Assembly: GCA_034336665.1 (NCBI GenBank)
Contig: JAPFBE010000003.1
Span: 62,229,352-62,293,351, forward strand
Length of the DNA stretch: 64,000 nucleotides
DNA from: Luscinia megarhynchos
Lineage: Eukaryota > Chordata > Aves > Passeriformes > Turdidae
Reading direction: 5' to 3'
The translations under genes and the position numbers were made by a program. Below are positions 1-12,500 of the stretch, in pieces. The notes beneath the pieces were generated by a model. That model was not told the DNA's origin. It saw only the letters and a program-made list of their open reading frames with translations, and searched no databases. The stretch's first letter is position 1. Each line of letters begins with the position of its first letter.

Positions 1-115
1 ACTGGGGAGGCTGGAGAAAGCTCAGCACAAGACTTCTTAAAGGCTGTAACAGCGGATGCTCCAAGACATGGAACACGGATAGTGAGGACAACAGCTCTCT
101 TGACTTCCACTGGAC
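1..115. other. 5' flank of FAM124A
   Basis: This is ordinary-complexity sequence upstream of the CpG island. I see no TATA box, no exon and no repeat of note. Confidence 0.4.
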
Positions 116-344
116 GTGGGGCGCTGCGCCTGTAGCCCGGGAAGCACTGAAGGCGCTGAAGGAGTTTCGGAGCCAGCAGCCCCGCAGGCGGGGTCCGGGT
201 CCGGCTGGCAGGGGCAGGGGCAGGGGCAGGGCAGGGCAGGGCACGGCAGGGCGGCTGTGCCCGGGCCGGGCCCGCAGGAGGCGGCGGGCGGGCGGTGCCT
301 CCCCCGGCGCGGGGCGGGGGCCGGGCCGGCCGAGCGAGCGCTGC

Positions 345-445
345 TCTCGCTGGCGCTGCTGTCTCTGCTCTCGCTGCCTCTGCTCTCGCTGTCTCTGCTC
401 TCGCTGGCGCTGCTCTGGCTGTCGCTGCTCTGGCTGTGGCGGCTC
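345..445. repeat. Short tandem repeat in the FAM124A 5' UTR (about 18-bp unit)
   Basis: Variants of CTGCTCTCGCTG followed by GCGCTG, TCTCTG or CCTCTG recur about every 18 bp over roughly 100 bp. In the frame shared with FAM124A they read as Leu-Ser-rich hydrophobic peptide. The repeat lies between the likely transcription start and the ATG, so it would be 5' UTR. Confidence 0.65.
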
Positions 446-490
446 TCTCCGCCGCACAGGGCGGGCGCGGAGCCCCCCAGCCCCGCCGCC

Positions 491-549
491 ATGGAGAAGC
501 ATCCCGGCGGCGAGGAGGAGTGCGCGGACTCGGGCGCGGAGACGGGCGG
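491..549 (+). CDS. FAM124A: FAM124A coding exon 1
   Basis: The start ATG sits in an ideal Kozak context (GCCGCCATGG). The exon encodes an acidic start, [19 protein letters not shown], whose last eight residues match the mammalian N terminus. It ends after two bases of a glycine codon at the donor GTGAGT (550-555). An upstream in-frame ATG at 116 exists without an intervening stop, but the Kozak context and the family N terminus favour 491. Confidence 0.9.
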
Positions 550-3500
550 GTGAGTGCGGGCGGCTCTCCCGGACTACACTTGTTGCCGGCGGGGCCGGGC
601 TGGGTTGGCGGCTTCGTGTCCCGGGCAGAGCTTCCCTCCTGCGCCCGGCAGCATCCCGGTCTTTCCTCTCCTCCTGCCTTCCTGGGACTCCTCCGGCGCG
701 ACCCCCGCCGCGGCATCACCGTGCTCTCCCCGCCCCGGGGAGTTCGCGTTCCCTGCGGTGGAGCAGTCCCCGCCGTCCTGCTGCTGCACACCGGGTGGAA
801 GGCTCGGAGGGGCCGTGGCTGTGGGATTTTAGTGTGATCCCCAGAGCACGCTGTGGTGGCTCGGCGGAGCTGCCCGCGCTCGGCTCCGCGGGCTGAGGAT
901 GCGCTGGGCAGGGCTTGGTACCGCAGCAGCCTGTATCCCTGGGATAGTGCGGGTGAGGGTACTCTGGAAGCGTGTCCAGGACCTGTCCTCTCCTGCTGGC
1001 AGTGACACCCAGACAGCATCAGGCAGGGAGAATTGACTCCTTAGAAGGACCATTGAGAGCCATCTACAAAAGCAAGTTGGATTTGTAGGCGCCCGGAAAG
1101 TGGGTTGCTGTTGTCGTGATTTTCGTTTGTGATACTCACCTTGCTAGCCTGTGAACTGCTGTAAACTTTGCTGGTGGTGTCATCTCAGTCAAGGAGACTT
1201 TGTTTTTTCCCCCTGACTTCATGACCCTGCTGCCAGAGGTGTGCTGTGTTTGTTGGCTGGATGACTTCTGAGTTAATGGAGCTGCATGGTGATCCATGGG
1301 ATCTCCCATTCAGATCACACCTTCAGCCCATCTCTGTGGGAGAGAAAGGGAAATGCTTTCAAGCCTGTCCTACATGCTGCTGCCATGGTATCTTGTCAGG
1401 AATGGCAGTGAGCCTTTGCTCCTCCTCTGGCTCCAGAAGGGCAAAAGGAGTTTGCATACTCCTGCTAAGGCTGTTCTTTCCTGAGTATTCTTCTCCTCAC
1501 TCCTTGTTCCTCCAGCTGTTTCTCTCCAAACTCCTTGCCTGATGCATGTCCTTTGGCCTCTAGGCTGACTCCTGCAAAACTGTAAAGCTGCTTCCTTGCA
1601 CAGTGGTGTCAGGTGCACAACACCAAACTGAAGTAGCAATATTACAAAATAAAAATCTAAAAGGTCAAAATGGCATACAATAATATTTTTCATACATCCA
1701 GCTAGTAATTCCAAAAAATTTTTTAATCTCTTCTGTAGTCTGAGAAGTTAAGGACTTTTCTCCCATCACTTTGTATTGTGGGTGCACCTAGCAGTAAAAG
1801 CTTTAAAATACTTTATGTGACTTAAGTTCAGATGAAAAAATCTAGGCCTCTTTTCCAGATATAGGTTAGTGCCCAATAGGGACAGGGGTAAAAGGAAGAT
1901 AAAGTAATCAGAAGAAGAACTCAAGCTCAAAACCCCTTGATTGGTCAAGTCACTCTTAATTTGCTGTGTGTATCTGGAATGGAAAAACCTGGATTTCCTT
2001 GGGACAGGCACTTGGAAGGATTTGACCCAGCTGGTGACATTAGCCTTTAGACCTCAGGGACCAGCGTGACAGCTGCTTGTGTCTGGTGTTGATGAGGTGC
2101 TAAAGCTGATGATTTTATGAAGCATCTCTGCCCTGTGTGTGACACTGGAAATATAGGTTGGTGGAAGAGTCTGTCTGAGGAATTTGAACGATGACATATG
2201 GCAATTAATAACTGCAGTACTTTGCACTGACACTTATTTTGAAAAGCAATGGGTCTCTGCATTTCAATTATTATTTTTAGTTTTGTTTAGCAGCTATTTA
2301 ATTCTGATAAACATGTTGCATATGTCTCTTTCACAATGTTTATATTTCAGCTTTCTCACCAAACCAACTGTTCACAGCACTTGCTTTTCCCTGTTACCAG
2401 AAGATCTATTTGCATTGTCTCAGTCCCTTCACAGCTATTGCTAAATTGAACTGTACTCCTTTTTCTCCAATTACTCAAGGGTAAAAAAAAAATTAAAAAA
2501 GAAAATTAATTAACTATTCTGAGCTTCAGCAACCATCCTCTGAAAGAATAAGGAGGAGCAACTGTCAGAGTGGTTCAGTAACAGTTTTGCATGGAGTGGT
2601 CCCTTTCTGTCACTCAGGGAACAATAGTGGACAGTGACTGTGGTAAATCCAGGCACTGCACGCCCTTGTCATCTCAATGATTGCATGTAATGATGTGTGA
2701 GCTCTTGCACAGAGCCTGGCTGCTGAAGCTGCTTAGAGCAGCTAACAAATTGAACACATCAAGTACTCCACAGGGCATATGTTGCTTAAGGTTTTGTTGT
2801 GGCTGCCAGCTACAAAAGCAGGCAAAACTCTCTGCTAAAGGCAAGATCAATTACAATTCAAACCCTTCATTTTCCTAATCCTTTGGAAAATATGTTCCTC
2901 TTACTGCATTTGCCTTTGGTAAATAGGGTTGGCAAAGAGTCTGCTGAACAAAAATAGCATATTTGGAGTTCTTGAATCCAATAAGAATGGATTGAGCTGG
3001 TGTTGTCAAGTACCTAAATAAAGGGTGCAGAACATATAAGCCAATTAGTTTATATTGGCTGTTTATTAATGAGATTTGAGATAGTTTCACCATCCTTGAT
3101 CTGAGACACTTTGCCTATACAAATTGTATCTTCTCAGGAAACACATTTTGGGAGTTTTTGGCATAAAAACCTTATTTCATCTGCTACTCTTAAACTTCTA
3201 GTCCAAAAGTATGGGACACAGTGCTTTCTCTGGTAATGGTTTTAGTAGTGGATTTGTACTATACAACCTGACATTTTAGGAAGACTAGAATAGTCCTTCT
3301 GTGGTCTTTTATTAGAAAGAAAAAAGAGAGGAAAAACAAGTGAAAGAAAGATTGAAGAGAGGGGAAATGTACAGATTTACAGAACTGTAGTTAAATGGCA
3401 AAGAAAAACAAAAAAGTGAGAAAAATAACAGTTACTTAAAATGAATTGTAGAAATATTATTTTTAACATTTTCTTCATTTTACAAGCCATGCAAATACCA

Positions 3501-6500
3501 TTATTTCACTGTCTTTGAACAGCAGAGCAAAGATGACAAACTAAGACAATTTTGGAAGTTGTTAGGCATGCCTGATTTTGAGGAAAGGAGACAGATTGGC
3601 TACAACTGGTATCAAGGACAAAGCATCAGCTTAATTCTCTGCATTAAGGACCAATACCCCAAGTGAATGTGGAAAAACAGACAGTTTCTCAGTTCTAAAC
3701 ATCACTGTTCTCAACATTTCAACATCCATGACAGTTCCCAGCAGAAGTTTACTTGTTCTCTTAGGCAGCTGTAAGAGCCCATGTCTTAAAAGACTCACAC
3801 TTTATTCATTAGCTTATATGTAGTTTTTTTCCGTCACTTTAAAGTTATTTAAAGTTTTGAGAAGTTATAACTTTTAATTTATTTGAATTTGAAACTTATC
3901 CTCTTGTATTTCAAATAAATTATTAATCTTTTTAGAGAAAGTGGGGAAACATTGCTGAAGTATCAGGTGGGGAAGTGTTGAGTGTTTGATGAATTTTTGG
4001 AAGGAAAGTTATATTATTTTTTGGTAGTAGACAACTGTGACAAAACAGTTCAACAAGATATAGAGAAATCCATTGCAAAACAGAGTAACAAGATGTTCGA
4101 AGTTTATGACACTGTATCATGCAGCAGCTATTTGTAACATGTATTTAGCAAAATCAATTGCTGTTTGGTTACAATTAATTTTCATGGTACTTGTTGCCTC
4201 CTTTACATTTTCTCCTGTTTCTTATTCCTCAAATTAATTTTGTATAGATTGTGTTCATTTCTGGGAGTGTGCTATACTTGTTTGTTGGTTTTCCTTATGG
4301 CTTTCCCTAGCTGCATGTGTGATCCTGGCCGAGTCACAAATTATTTGAGCCTCTGTTAACTTATCTCTTAAGCAGATCAAAAAAACCTTGCTTTAATTAT
4401 AGTTCAGTAAAAGGTGTGGGGTTCTAAAGTAGAAAATACACTTGTTAATGGAAGATAAGGCTGCCTATGAATATATATTTACATATATACATAAATATAT
4501 ATATATATATATGTGAAGTTTTACCCCACTTAGAGGTAAAATATCAAGGACACTGTAATCCATGTGTGTCCTCAGTCAGAATAGGTCACTTAAATTATCA
4601 AATGAATAGTTGAGTGGTTTATTGGGGTGAGAGGTTGCTTTCCTGTCTCATGTTTCTGACTTTAAGGAATTCAACTCTTATGACTTTGTGTGGCAGTCCT
4701 ACACACTGACATGTCAGTCTCTTGTCACATATTTCATCCATCTGTGAGAAACTCACAGGAACACAAATCACTGATGTTGAAAGCTATTTTAGGGCCTATT
4801 TTTACCTTGGGGCTTCTATTGTTTGGATTTGGGTATTGGAGTTTGTTTTGCTGTGGGTTTTTTGCTGACACTTTCACTTCATATACGGAGCCATCAGTCC
4901 AGATATGCCATGATACTCAAGCTGTCTCTGATTTGACATTCAAATAACATAAAGTTGAGCTGTTTGTCACAAACTGGGGTTGAGGCACCTTTTCCAACCA
5001 GATTTACTCAGTGAAGTGAAGCTGCTTCATTGAACATCAGGGCAGGCAGATCTGTGAGTGCCAGGCACTGGGGCAAGGCATGGAAAGCAAGGCTGAAGCA
5101 GACTTTAAATCACATTCTGGAGGCTGTGGGTTCTGCGTTGAATCCATAATTTTTAGGTCCCAGCAAGCAGCGAGGTTCACCTCAGCTAAATGTAGCTGTG
5201 TGAATGTTTGATGTTTGGTATAAATTAGATTTCTTCTGTTGTTAATTAAGAGAACCAGGACCTCAGGAGGAGGTCTGGGATGGGTGGATACATGCCAGCT
5301 GATGTGTCCCTCTGGGAATGTCTGTGAGGGAGAGGTGAGCAGCGGTGTGCTCACCAAAGCACAGGGTGCTCCTGCCTCATCAGGTGCTGTGTCCATCATC
5401 TGCCTTTGTCACTTGCCTAGAAATCCAGAGCAAGGGGTTTAGAGACAAGTTGCTGTGAGTAACTCCATTTCACTCATCCTGACTGCACAAGTGAAGCACC
5501 ATGAGGGTAACAGATTTGTGCTGGACTCGTATTAGTGAAGCAGATTGCAATCTGACCTGCAGGAATTTGGTGATAAGAAACCCAGGACAGAGCTATAAAG
5601 CCAAACCTTCTAATTTATGCCTGAGACTTTAACTGCTATAAAATATGTGTGCCCTGTGGTGAATTTTCTGAGGGAGGGAAGGAAAAGAAGCTGCTAAATA
5701 CAGTACTTAATATGAAACAGTGAAATGTGCCAGTATTCTAGGTAGAGAAGGCACGGGAAATGTGGATCCAGCAGGTTCCATTCCATCAGTCCTAGGCAAG
5801 CAAAGGATGCAGAGAGTGGAAGAAATTGTAAACTTTCCACTATTTCATTTTGGGAGAGAGATTAAGGAGCCCTTGCAATGGAGACTGCAGGCATATTGGG
5901 GTATCAGTATTATGTTAGAACTACTTGAGATGTGTTTGTTTCACACAGCAGGCTGCCTTTGGAGCTGTTGCACAGCTCAGAGACCTTGGCTCCAGCCACA
6001 CCAGTGCATTAAACAGCATGTGGGGGTGTCCCTGAGCACAGGACAGAGTTTTCCATATTGTTGGATCCTTAAAATGGTTTGATGGCATCAGTTTGAATGG
6101 GGCATCTAGCTCTCTCCCATGTCTTTCCTGGGTATGTTTTACCATGGGCCAGGAACTTGTTTTCCACGTTGCCATGGTTCAGGGATCATTCCCAGCAGAC
6201 AGCTTGCCAGGATGTTTTGCGAGGTGAGAGGTTTTGCTGGTACAGGTGCAGACTGTGCAGGGCACTTGGCCTGGCTCCCAGGCAGTTCCCTTGGGGCTGT
6301 TTGTTTGTGGCTGCAGCTGTCAGTGCTGTGGCTGTGATAACGTGGTGCTGTGCCACAGTGTGCCCAAGGAACACAAGCACCCTGTGGTGCTGGAGTAGCT
6401 GCACTGTGTGTGAGCAGAGCTGTAAAACAGCCGTGTTCTCACCCGAATGAACAGGCTTACAGTGTTTTTATGTACCACACTCAGCAACTGCAAGGTGCAC

Positions 6501-9500
6501 TAGCAGCTCCTTGCTGGTATTCAGTGGAATGCTTCCCTCTCTTGGATATTTTGAGGCTCTGTATTGACAATCAGCAGTGAAAGGTGCACACAGATCTCAG
6601 AGGATTGTTCAATATCTTTTGTGCTCCTGATGCTCTTACCAGGTCTAATAATGCCCAAGTCTGATCCTTCAATGGTGATAATAGGAATTGAGGTCCCACC
6701 TTTATCACAGGCTTCTACATTCCTATTTTAATGTCTCTTGACATCTTCACAGCTCCTCTTTGCTGGTGGGCTGACCATCGAGCACATATTCTCTCCAGAC
6801 TGATGTGTCTTTTGACTGAGCTATAAGCCTTCCTTTTCAGTACCCTGTTTGATAATTTTCTTCTCATTATGTGCCTATAAAGGGAACAGTCCTCTATTTG
6901 TTCGCTTTCTGTCATGGATGTTTTTTTTCCTTTTGTCTATAATCTAACATCTATCAGAGGAAATAGCTTGCTGCAAGACCACATAATAGGCCTGGAACCT
7001 CTGAGCCCCAGTGTGATCCCAGGTGTCACCATTAAAGCACAGGAGTGCTTTACTCTTGAGTTATCCTATTGGGAAAATCCTCTTCCAAGGGAAATGATAG
7101 AAGGCAATACTCAGGGTGTTTAAAACAGGAATGAAAAGAACAGAAAGGAGCACAGTTACTTGATGTCTGCAGAGCCTGTATGCCCCAGGAGTTGTTTATT
7201 TCACTACTTGATTTTTCTAATGCATGATTTTGTCAAAGGGAATGTCGTGTGTGCCAGTCTAAAAAGCTTAAAAGACTTATACTAACTTCAGAATTGAGTG
7301 TCCTAAATAGCTAAAAGAAAAAAAATTAATGTATAAGAAATAAAATTAATTTATAAGCCACTTGCCAATGTATTGAATAGTTTCTTCTAATATTTTCTGA
7401 AATAGTTTCTTCTAATATTTTGAGAACAATAATGATTTTGCTAGTACTGTTCAGTTTGTTTTGGGTTTTTTTGTTCTCAAGGACTAGATTCAAGACAAAG
7501 AAAGGAGCTGGAGGGAGAATAAAAGGTGATTCAGGTTGTCCCTGAGAGCATGCAGAGAGACTCCTATTCTCCCATATGGTTTTAGCCACGTAGCTCAGAG
7601 TTCTACATTAGAAGTGTGGTTTCTGTAGGCTTCTTGTCTAGACAACAGCTAGGGATACTTCAGACCTCTCTTTTTATTGACAATAGAGGAGAGTACAGCT
7701 CTCACTTCAGTATCTGCATTTGACATAAGCCTTTGAGACTAATTACCCTTTTTTTTTTAATTTGTGGATGTCAGTTATGCAACAAGTATGAATTAGATAT
7801 TAGCTTGAACCATAATAGAACTACAAAAAACTCCTGCAATACAACTCTAAAGCAAATTAAAATGTGTCTGTGCAATTAGTCTCCAAGCACACTGTTGTCT
7901 CCTCCTTTCTCACCCCCCATCTTTTTATTTTTCCTCTTGTTTCATTTTTAAAGTCCTGCATGTACATAGACTGCTACTCCCTCAGTTCAGCACTCATTAA
8001 TTCTCCATGTCCTATAATGTGCCTGCAGCACTTTGGGATAATAAAATAACAGGGTGAAGTAATAGGATGCTGCTCCAACTTGCAGTAAGCAAAAGGCAAA
8101 ATGTTGTCTCGCTTCCTTCCGAAATACAAGCAGTGCAGATTCATTTTGAATTAGCTGCCAAGTGCTGAACATAGATACATTGAAGAACAGCCCCAGGCTG
8201 TTTTCAAACAGAAGTGCAGACTAAATGAATCCTTGCTAGGGATGCTTGGAGGCAGCTGGATGTATATTGCTTGCCTCTAGGCTTATGAAGAGTGACATGT
8301 TACACAGTTTTCACACCCTTTCAAATATACATGGTGCCAAGTGACACTGATGTGACTTGCTGCTGAAAATACTATTTGATTTTATGGGCTGCATAGCACC
8401 TCAGCCAGCCCCTGGCACCACTTCTCTTGGTCCCTGCCCAGAGCCAGAGCAGTGGTGTGTACATTGCCCAACAGTAGGAACAACAAGGTCTCCTTCTTTG
8501 TTCATGTTGATGTCCCAGGACATAGAAAGATATATTAGAATTTATCAGTCAGTAGAATTGCTTTGGTAAATTTTAGGGCTTGATGTGCTTCAGTGGTCTC
8601 AGATCTAGGGGCAGGTTAGCAAAGCTTGGGGACAAGGGTGTGCTGCTGTGAGTGGGCACAAAGAATACAGAATTCACGGGCCACAAGGACATTTGGCAGA
8701 ACTCACAAGAGAAGGAAGAAACTAACAGAGCCAACTGATTTCAGCAACTGTGCTGAAGTCAGCTCTAACTGGGTAGAAAGCAATTTGTTTGGGGGAGGTT
8801 GTGACCATTGAGCCCACTGGGAGTCAAGAGACAGGCTGATCATTGGCATGGGAGGTGAGAGAACCAGTCAAAGGTGGAATACTGAGCAGTAACAGGACTG
8901 TATGACTGGCAGTCAATGAGCCCTGATTCCTTTGCTTGCTGAAATGTATGAGTGGTGTGGAGCTTTGATGATCAGGGAGCCAGACTGCTGTGGCCCACAC
9001 CAGCTCCCTGCTTGGCACAAACCAGAATAAAGAAATGGGAATGCCTCATCTTAGTGTGTAAATTGGTGCTGTACATGACACCAGTGTGAGCTCACATTTG
9101 GGATAACCATGTCCTTACTGCCTCTGCCCTTCCCAGCTACATAAGGGTTGAGGGGCAGCACTGGGTTCATGGAGGAGATGCTGTGGAGCAGCTCTGTGTG
9201 GGGTGCCTGAGAGTGGCTGCTAATGACCTAAACATGTGGTCTCTGCCTCTGGACAAAGATGTTCCCTTGCTCTTGGCCTTATCAAAGTGCCTAAGAGTGT
9301 ACAAGATTAGCAAAGAGAGCTGCAAGCTCCCACCAGCAACTCTTTCCCCAGCATGGTCCAGGTCTTTTCCAAAAACTGTGAAAACCTCATGGCACTTAAA
9401 GGTGTTGGTGAGCCATTTTTTTCATGAGTTTTCTGAACAATTGAGGTTCTGTCATCTTTCACTAGTCCAGCAGGATTGGCAAGAGCTGGGGGTAGTTCCT

Positions 9501-12500
9501 CATCATCTTCTCACCTAGTAGTTTTGGCATCTGAGTACTGAGTGCAAAGCTGTGAAATACGGGGATGACTGTAATTGCTTTTCTCTTCTGCAGAGATATG
9601 TCCATATTAAAATCAAAAGCAGATGCTATAGATATGTGGGATTGATGCCCTTTATTCCCTTGGCTGCCTGGGAGCCTAGAGCATGAGGGTATCCTGAGAA
9701 TATGCTTAGATGGTGTCTACTTGCACACACATCTCTTGGGAGTCAAGGCTCATGTGGTTTCTTTAATTTAAAGCAATGTTGTTGCAACTGTTACATAGAA
9801 CAAGTGTTCAGGTTTGAATCCAAGAGCTGTGTCGGGGCTCCCTGAGCCCTCTGCCTGTTCAGGGCACTGCAGGGCACATGTGCCTGTGTTTGTGGTGGCA
9901 GAGTGCTCTGGTGCATGGGGTCTGCTCTGGGGACCCAGCCAGTGTGAGTGTAGAGGCTTGAGGCTGTGAACCCCAAACACTCAAAGGTCATAGGTAGGGC
10001 CTCAGCTCTGGGAATGATCTTTTCCCCCCCTTAAATATTAAGTGATGGCATGTTTGTTCTACCTTATTATTTCTGAATCTTCAGGACACAAATGGGCTGT
10101 TTCAATCAGCTCAGAATGGGGTTTTTAGGAGTTTGGGGTTATATGCAGTCAAAAAAATTAATTGTACTGTTGCTCAAAATACTTAACTGCTCTATCTCTC
10201 TCATAGATAATCCAGTATGCCCTGAACTAGAACCAATGGCTGTATAGTTTTATTGAGATGTCTTCAAAGAAGAAAACAGTCTACTAAAGCAAAAAGCTTT
10301 GTCATCTGAATGTTTATATTTTGGCATTCTTTTTTTTTCCCTTCTCTGACAGTTGTGACTGTAGAACTATAAAAATTCTGCTCATCAAATAGAGTTCTCC
10401 TAAAAAGAACTCCAAAAACATAATCTGCAAAGCAGCATTTAGAGGACATAAAGTGAGGAAGGAGAGGAGCTGAGTCAAACTCTAGGAGACTATTCCTAAC
10501 CTGTGTCAGAAGCAGACTATTCCTTCATGATGGAGAGCCTTCTGAGCTTTTGTTTTCACACCTAGAGTTAGGTAGCATGAATAACCCCTAGATAAAACCC
10601 TAGTTACTTTACTCACTCTACTTACATATTTTCAAAATTCACATGAGTTGCCGAGTTTTCTGAAGCAGCCTTCAAAACCTGTTCCAGTTATTCTCTTAGC
10701 ACATAAATAGTGATAAATGGGCATTAAACTATTTCAATAAGCACTGTGTGTTAGTTTTGGTAATTTTTTCATTGTGTCTTTTAGACTTAATGCATTCTAA
10801 TTAAAATCTTTGTCTTGCAGGTCTGAGTACAGCCGTATGTCCTCTACCAGCAGTGAGTATAACTTTGAGATTCTTTTTTTAAATGGCTTATTATATTTTC
10901 TTTTTCTTCTGCTTGCTAATATTTATTAACATCAACCTGGTGTTATTGACAGAGTTCACTTTGACACATTAAAGCCCCTATTCCAACTCTTCTTGGATCT
11001 ATGTCTAGAAACAGTATAGAAAATTAAAATATTTGAATATTTATGACCAAAATACAGCCATGTGTAAAGTCTTAAATATTTGGCCCTCACAAGGATGCAA
11101 GGCAAAATGGGAATAAAATCTATAGACACTGTGTGGGCCAGTGTGAATGGGCCCTCAGGCCAAAGGAGTTTGCAGTAATGAATGTCATTAGAGTTGGGAA
11201 TGCAGGAATAATTAAATGTTTATTGTAAGCTGATGCAAACAAAGCACTTCAGAGAAACTCTAGTGAAGTTGGTTTTTTATTTCAGAGATGGTAGATGCTC
11301 TAATAAGTGCCACAGTCTTTCTAGATATTTACAATGCCAGTTGATTTTCATGTTATCCAACTGATAAAATAAAAACTCCTGTGTTTGGATGATTTTTTCT
11401 TTATTTTTCACCAATGAAAAATGATTTTTTTTTAAGCAACAAGGAACACTTTTTTCACTCCATACTTCCTTAGTTGTAGAACACACTGCACCCACAGCAC
11501 TTTGAAATGCAATGATGCTTATTCATGCATGACTGCTGGTATCTCTCCTTGTCCTAGTGTGAAGTGATGGCTGCCTCCCCAGTTCACACACAGACATGAG
11601 CTTTATTTATGCCAGGCAAGCACATCAAAAACTCCTAGATGACAAGCTGTGTTTTATAATCTGGATCTTTAAGCACCATGAAAATCAGAGGGGAAGAGAG
11701 CTGTCAGTTGTTTACTCATTCACACGTTCTGACTGAAGTGTGGAGAGGGTTGTTTTCCATCTCCCGTGGTCTCCACTGAAGGGCTTTAATTGATTTCAAC
11801 AAGAGCTGGGTGAGACAGCGTTCGTAATGTCTGACTCCTGAGCTGATGTGACTGGCAAGGAGCTCGCTGTCTTCCCTCCATCTGCTCATGTCTGTGTGTC
11901 TGAGAAAGAGACAATTTAGTGCAGCTTTTCCCTCAGTTCTGTTGTTTAAATAGAGCTCTGGATTCTCGCTGTCAGGCATAATTTTTGAAATGATTGGGAG
12001 GCAAAATCCAGGCAATCATTTTCTCTGTGACAGTGAAAGCATATTGGATTTGCCTGCTTACACCAGATGTGTGGCACAGCACCCTCTCAGCTCACAATTT
12101 CAGATGATGGCTTGGGGAATATGCTGCCAAATTCCTCCACTTTTTGAGTGGTGACTCATACTGACTTGCTTAATGGAGGCAGACTACTTCAAAAGGCAAG
12201 GTGCAAGAAGTTTTAAATTTCTCATTTAAAAACTTGGTTTGAATCCCTTAAAAGCTACTGCACATTTTACAAATAAAGGTAGCAAATTGCATTTGTAAGC
12301 CTTGGTTTTTATGAAATGAGGTGTTTCCAGGGGAATGAATCCTTTGTTACGTGGCAGCCACAGTGTGTCACGTTGACTGTGTCTCCTCAGTGTCCTGCTG
12401 GCCACTGCTCTCCAGTGGATGTGGCAACTGCAGTTGTCTTTCAACACCAGTAATTTGTCAGTACAAGGAGGTATTATCATTCCACAAAGACACACAAGCT

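Larger units (their letters stand above)
116..850 (+). promoter_or_regulatory. FAM124A: CpG-island promoter and 5' UTR of FAM124A
   Basis: The sequence is strongly GC-rich and CpG-dense from about 116 to 830 and then falls to the AT-rich composition of intron 1. It surrounds the FAM124A start codon. GC boxes (GGGGCGGGG at 311-319, GGGCGGGC near 284 and 466) are visible, and I see no TATA box, as is usual for a CpG-island promoter. A GGGGCA-type run lies at about 207-235, and a leucine-codon-like tandem repeat of about 18 bp at about 345-445. The exact transcription start cannot be placed from sequence; 240-470 is the likely zone. Confidence 0.7.

Noticed and set aside
37..492. 151-codon Ser/Arg-rich frame on minus over the FAM124A promoter
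   Set aside because: It is a low-complexity shadow of the CpG island and the 18-bp tandem repeat. Its start and stop have no supporting signals.
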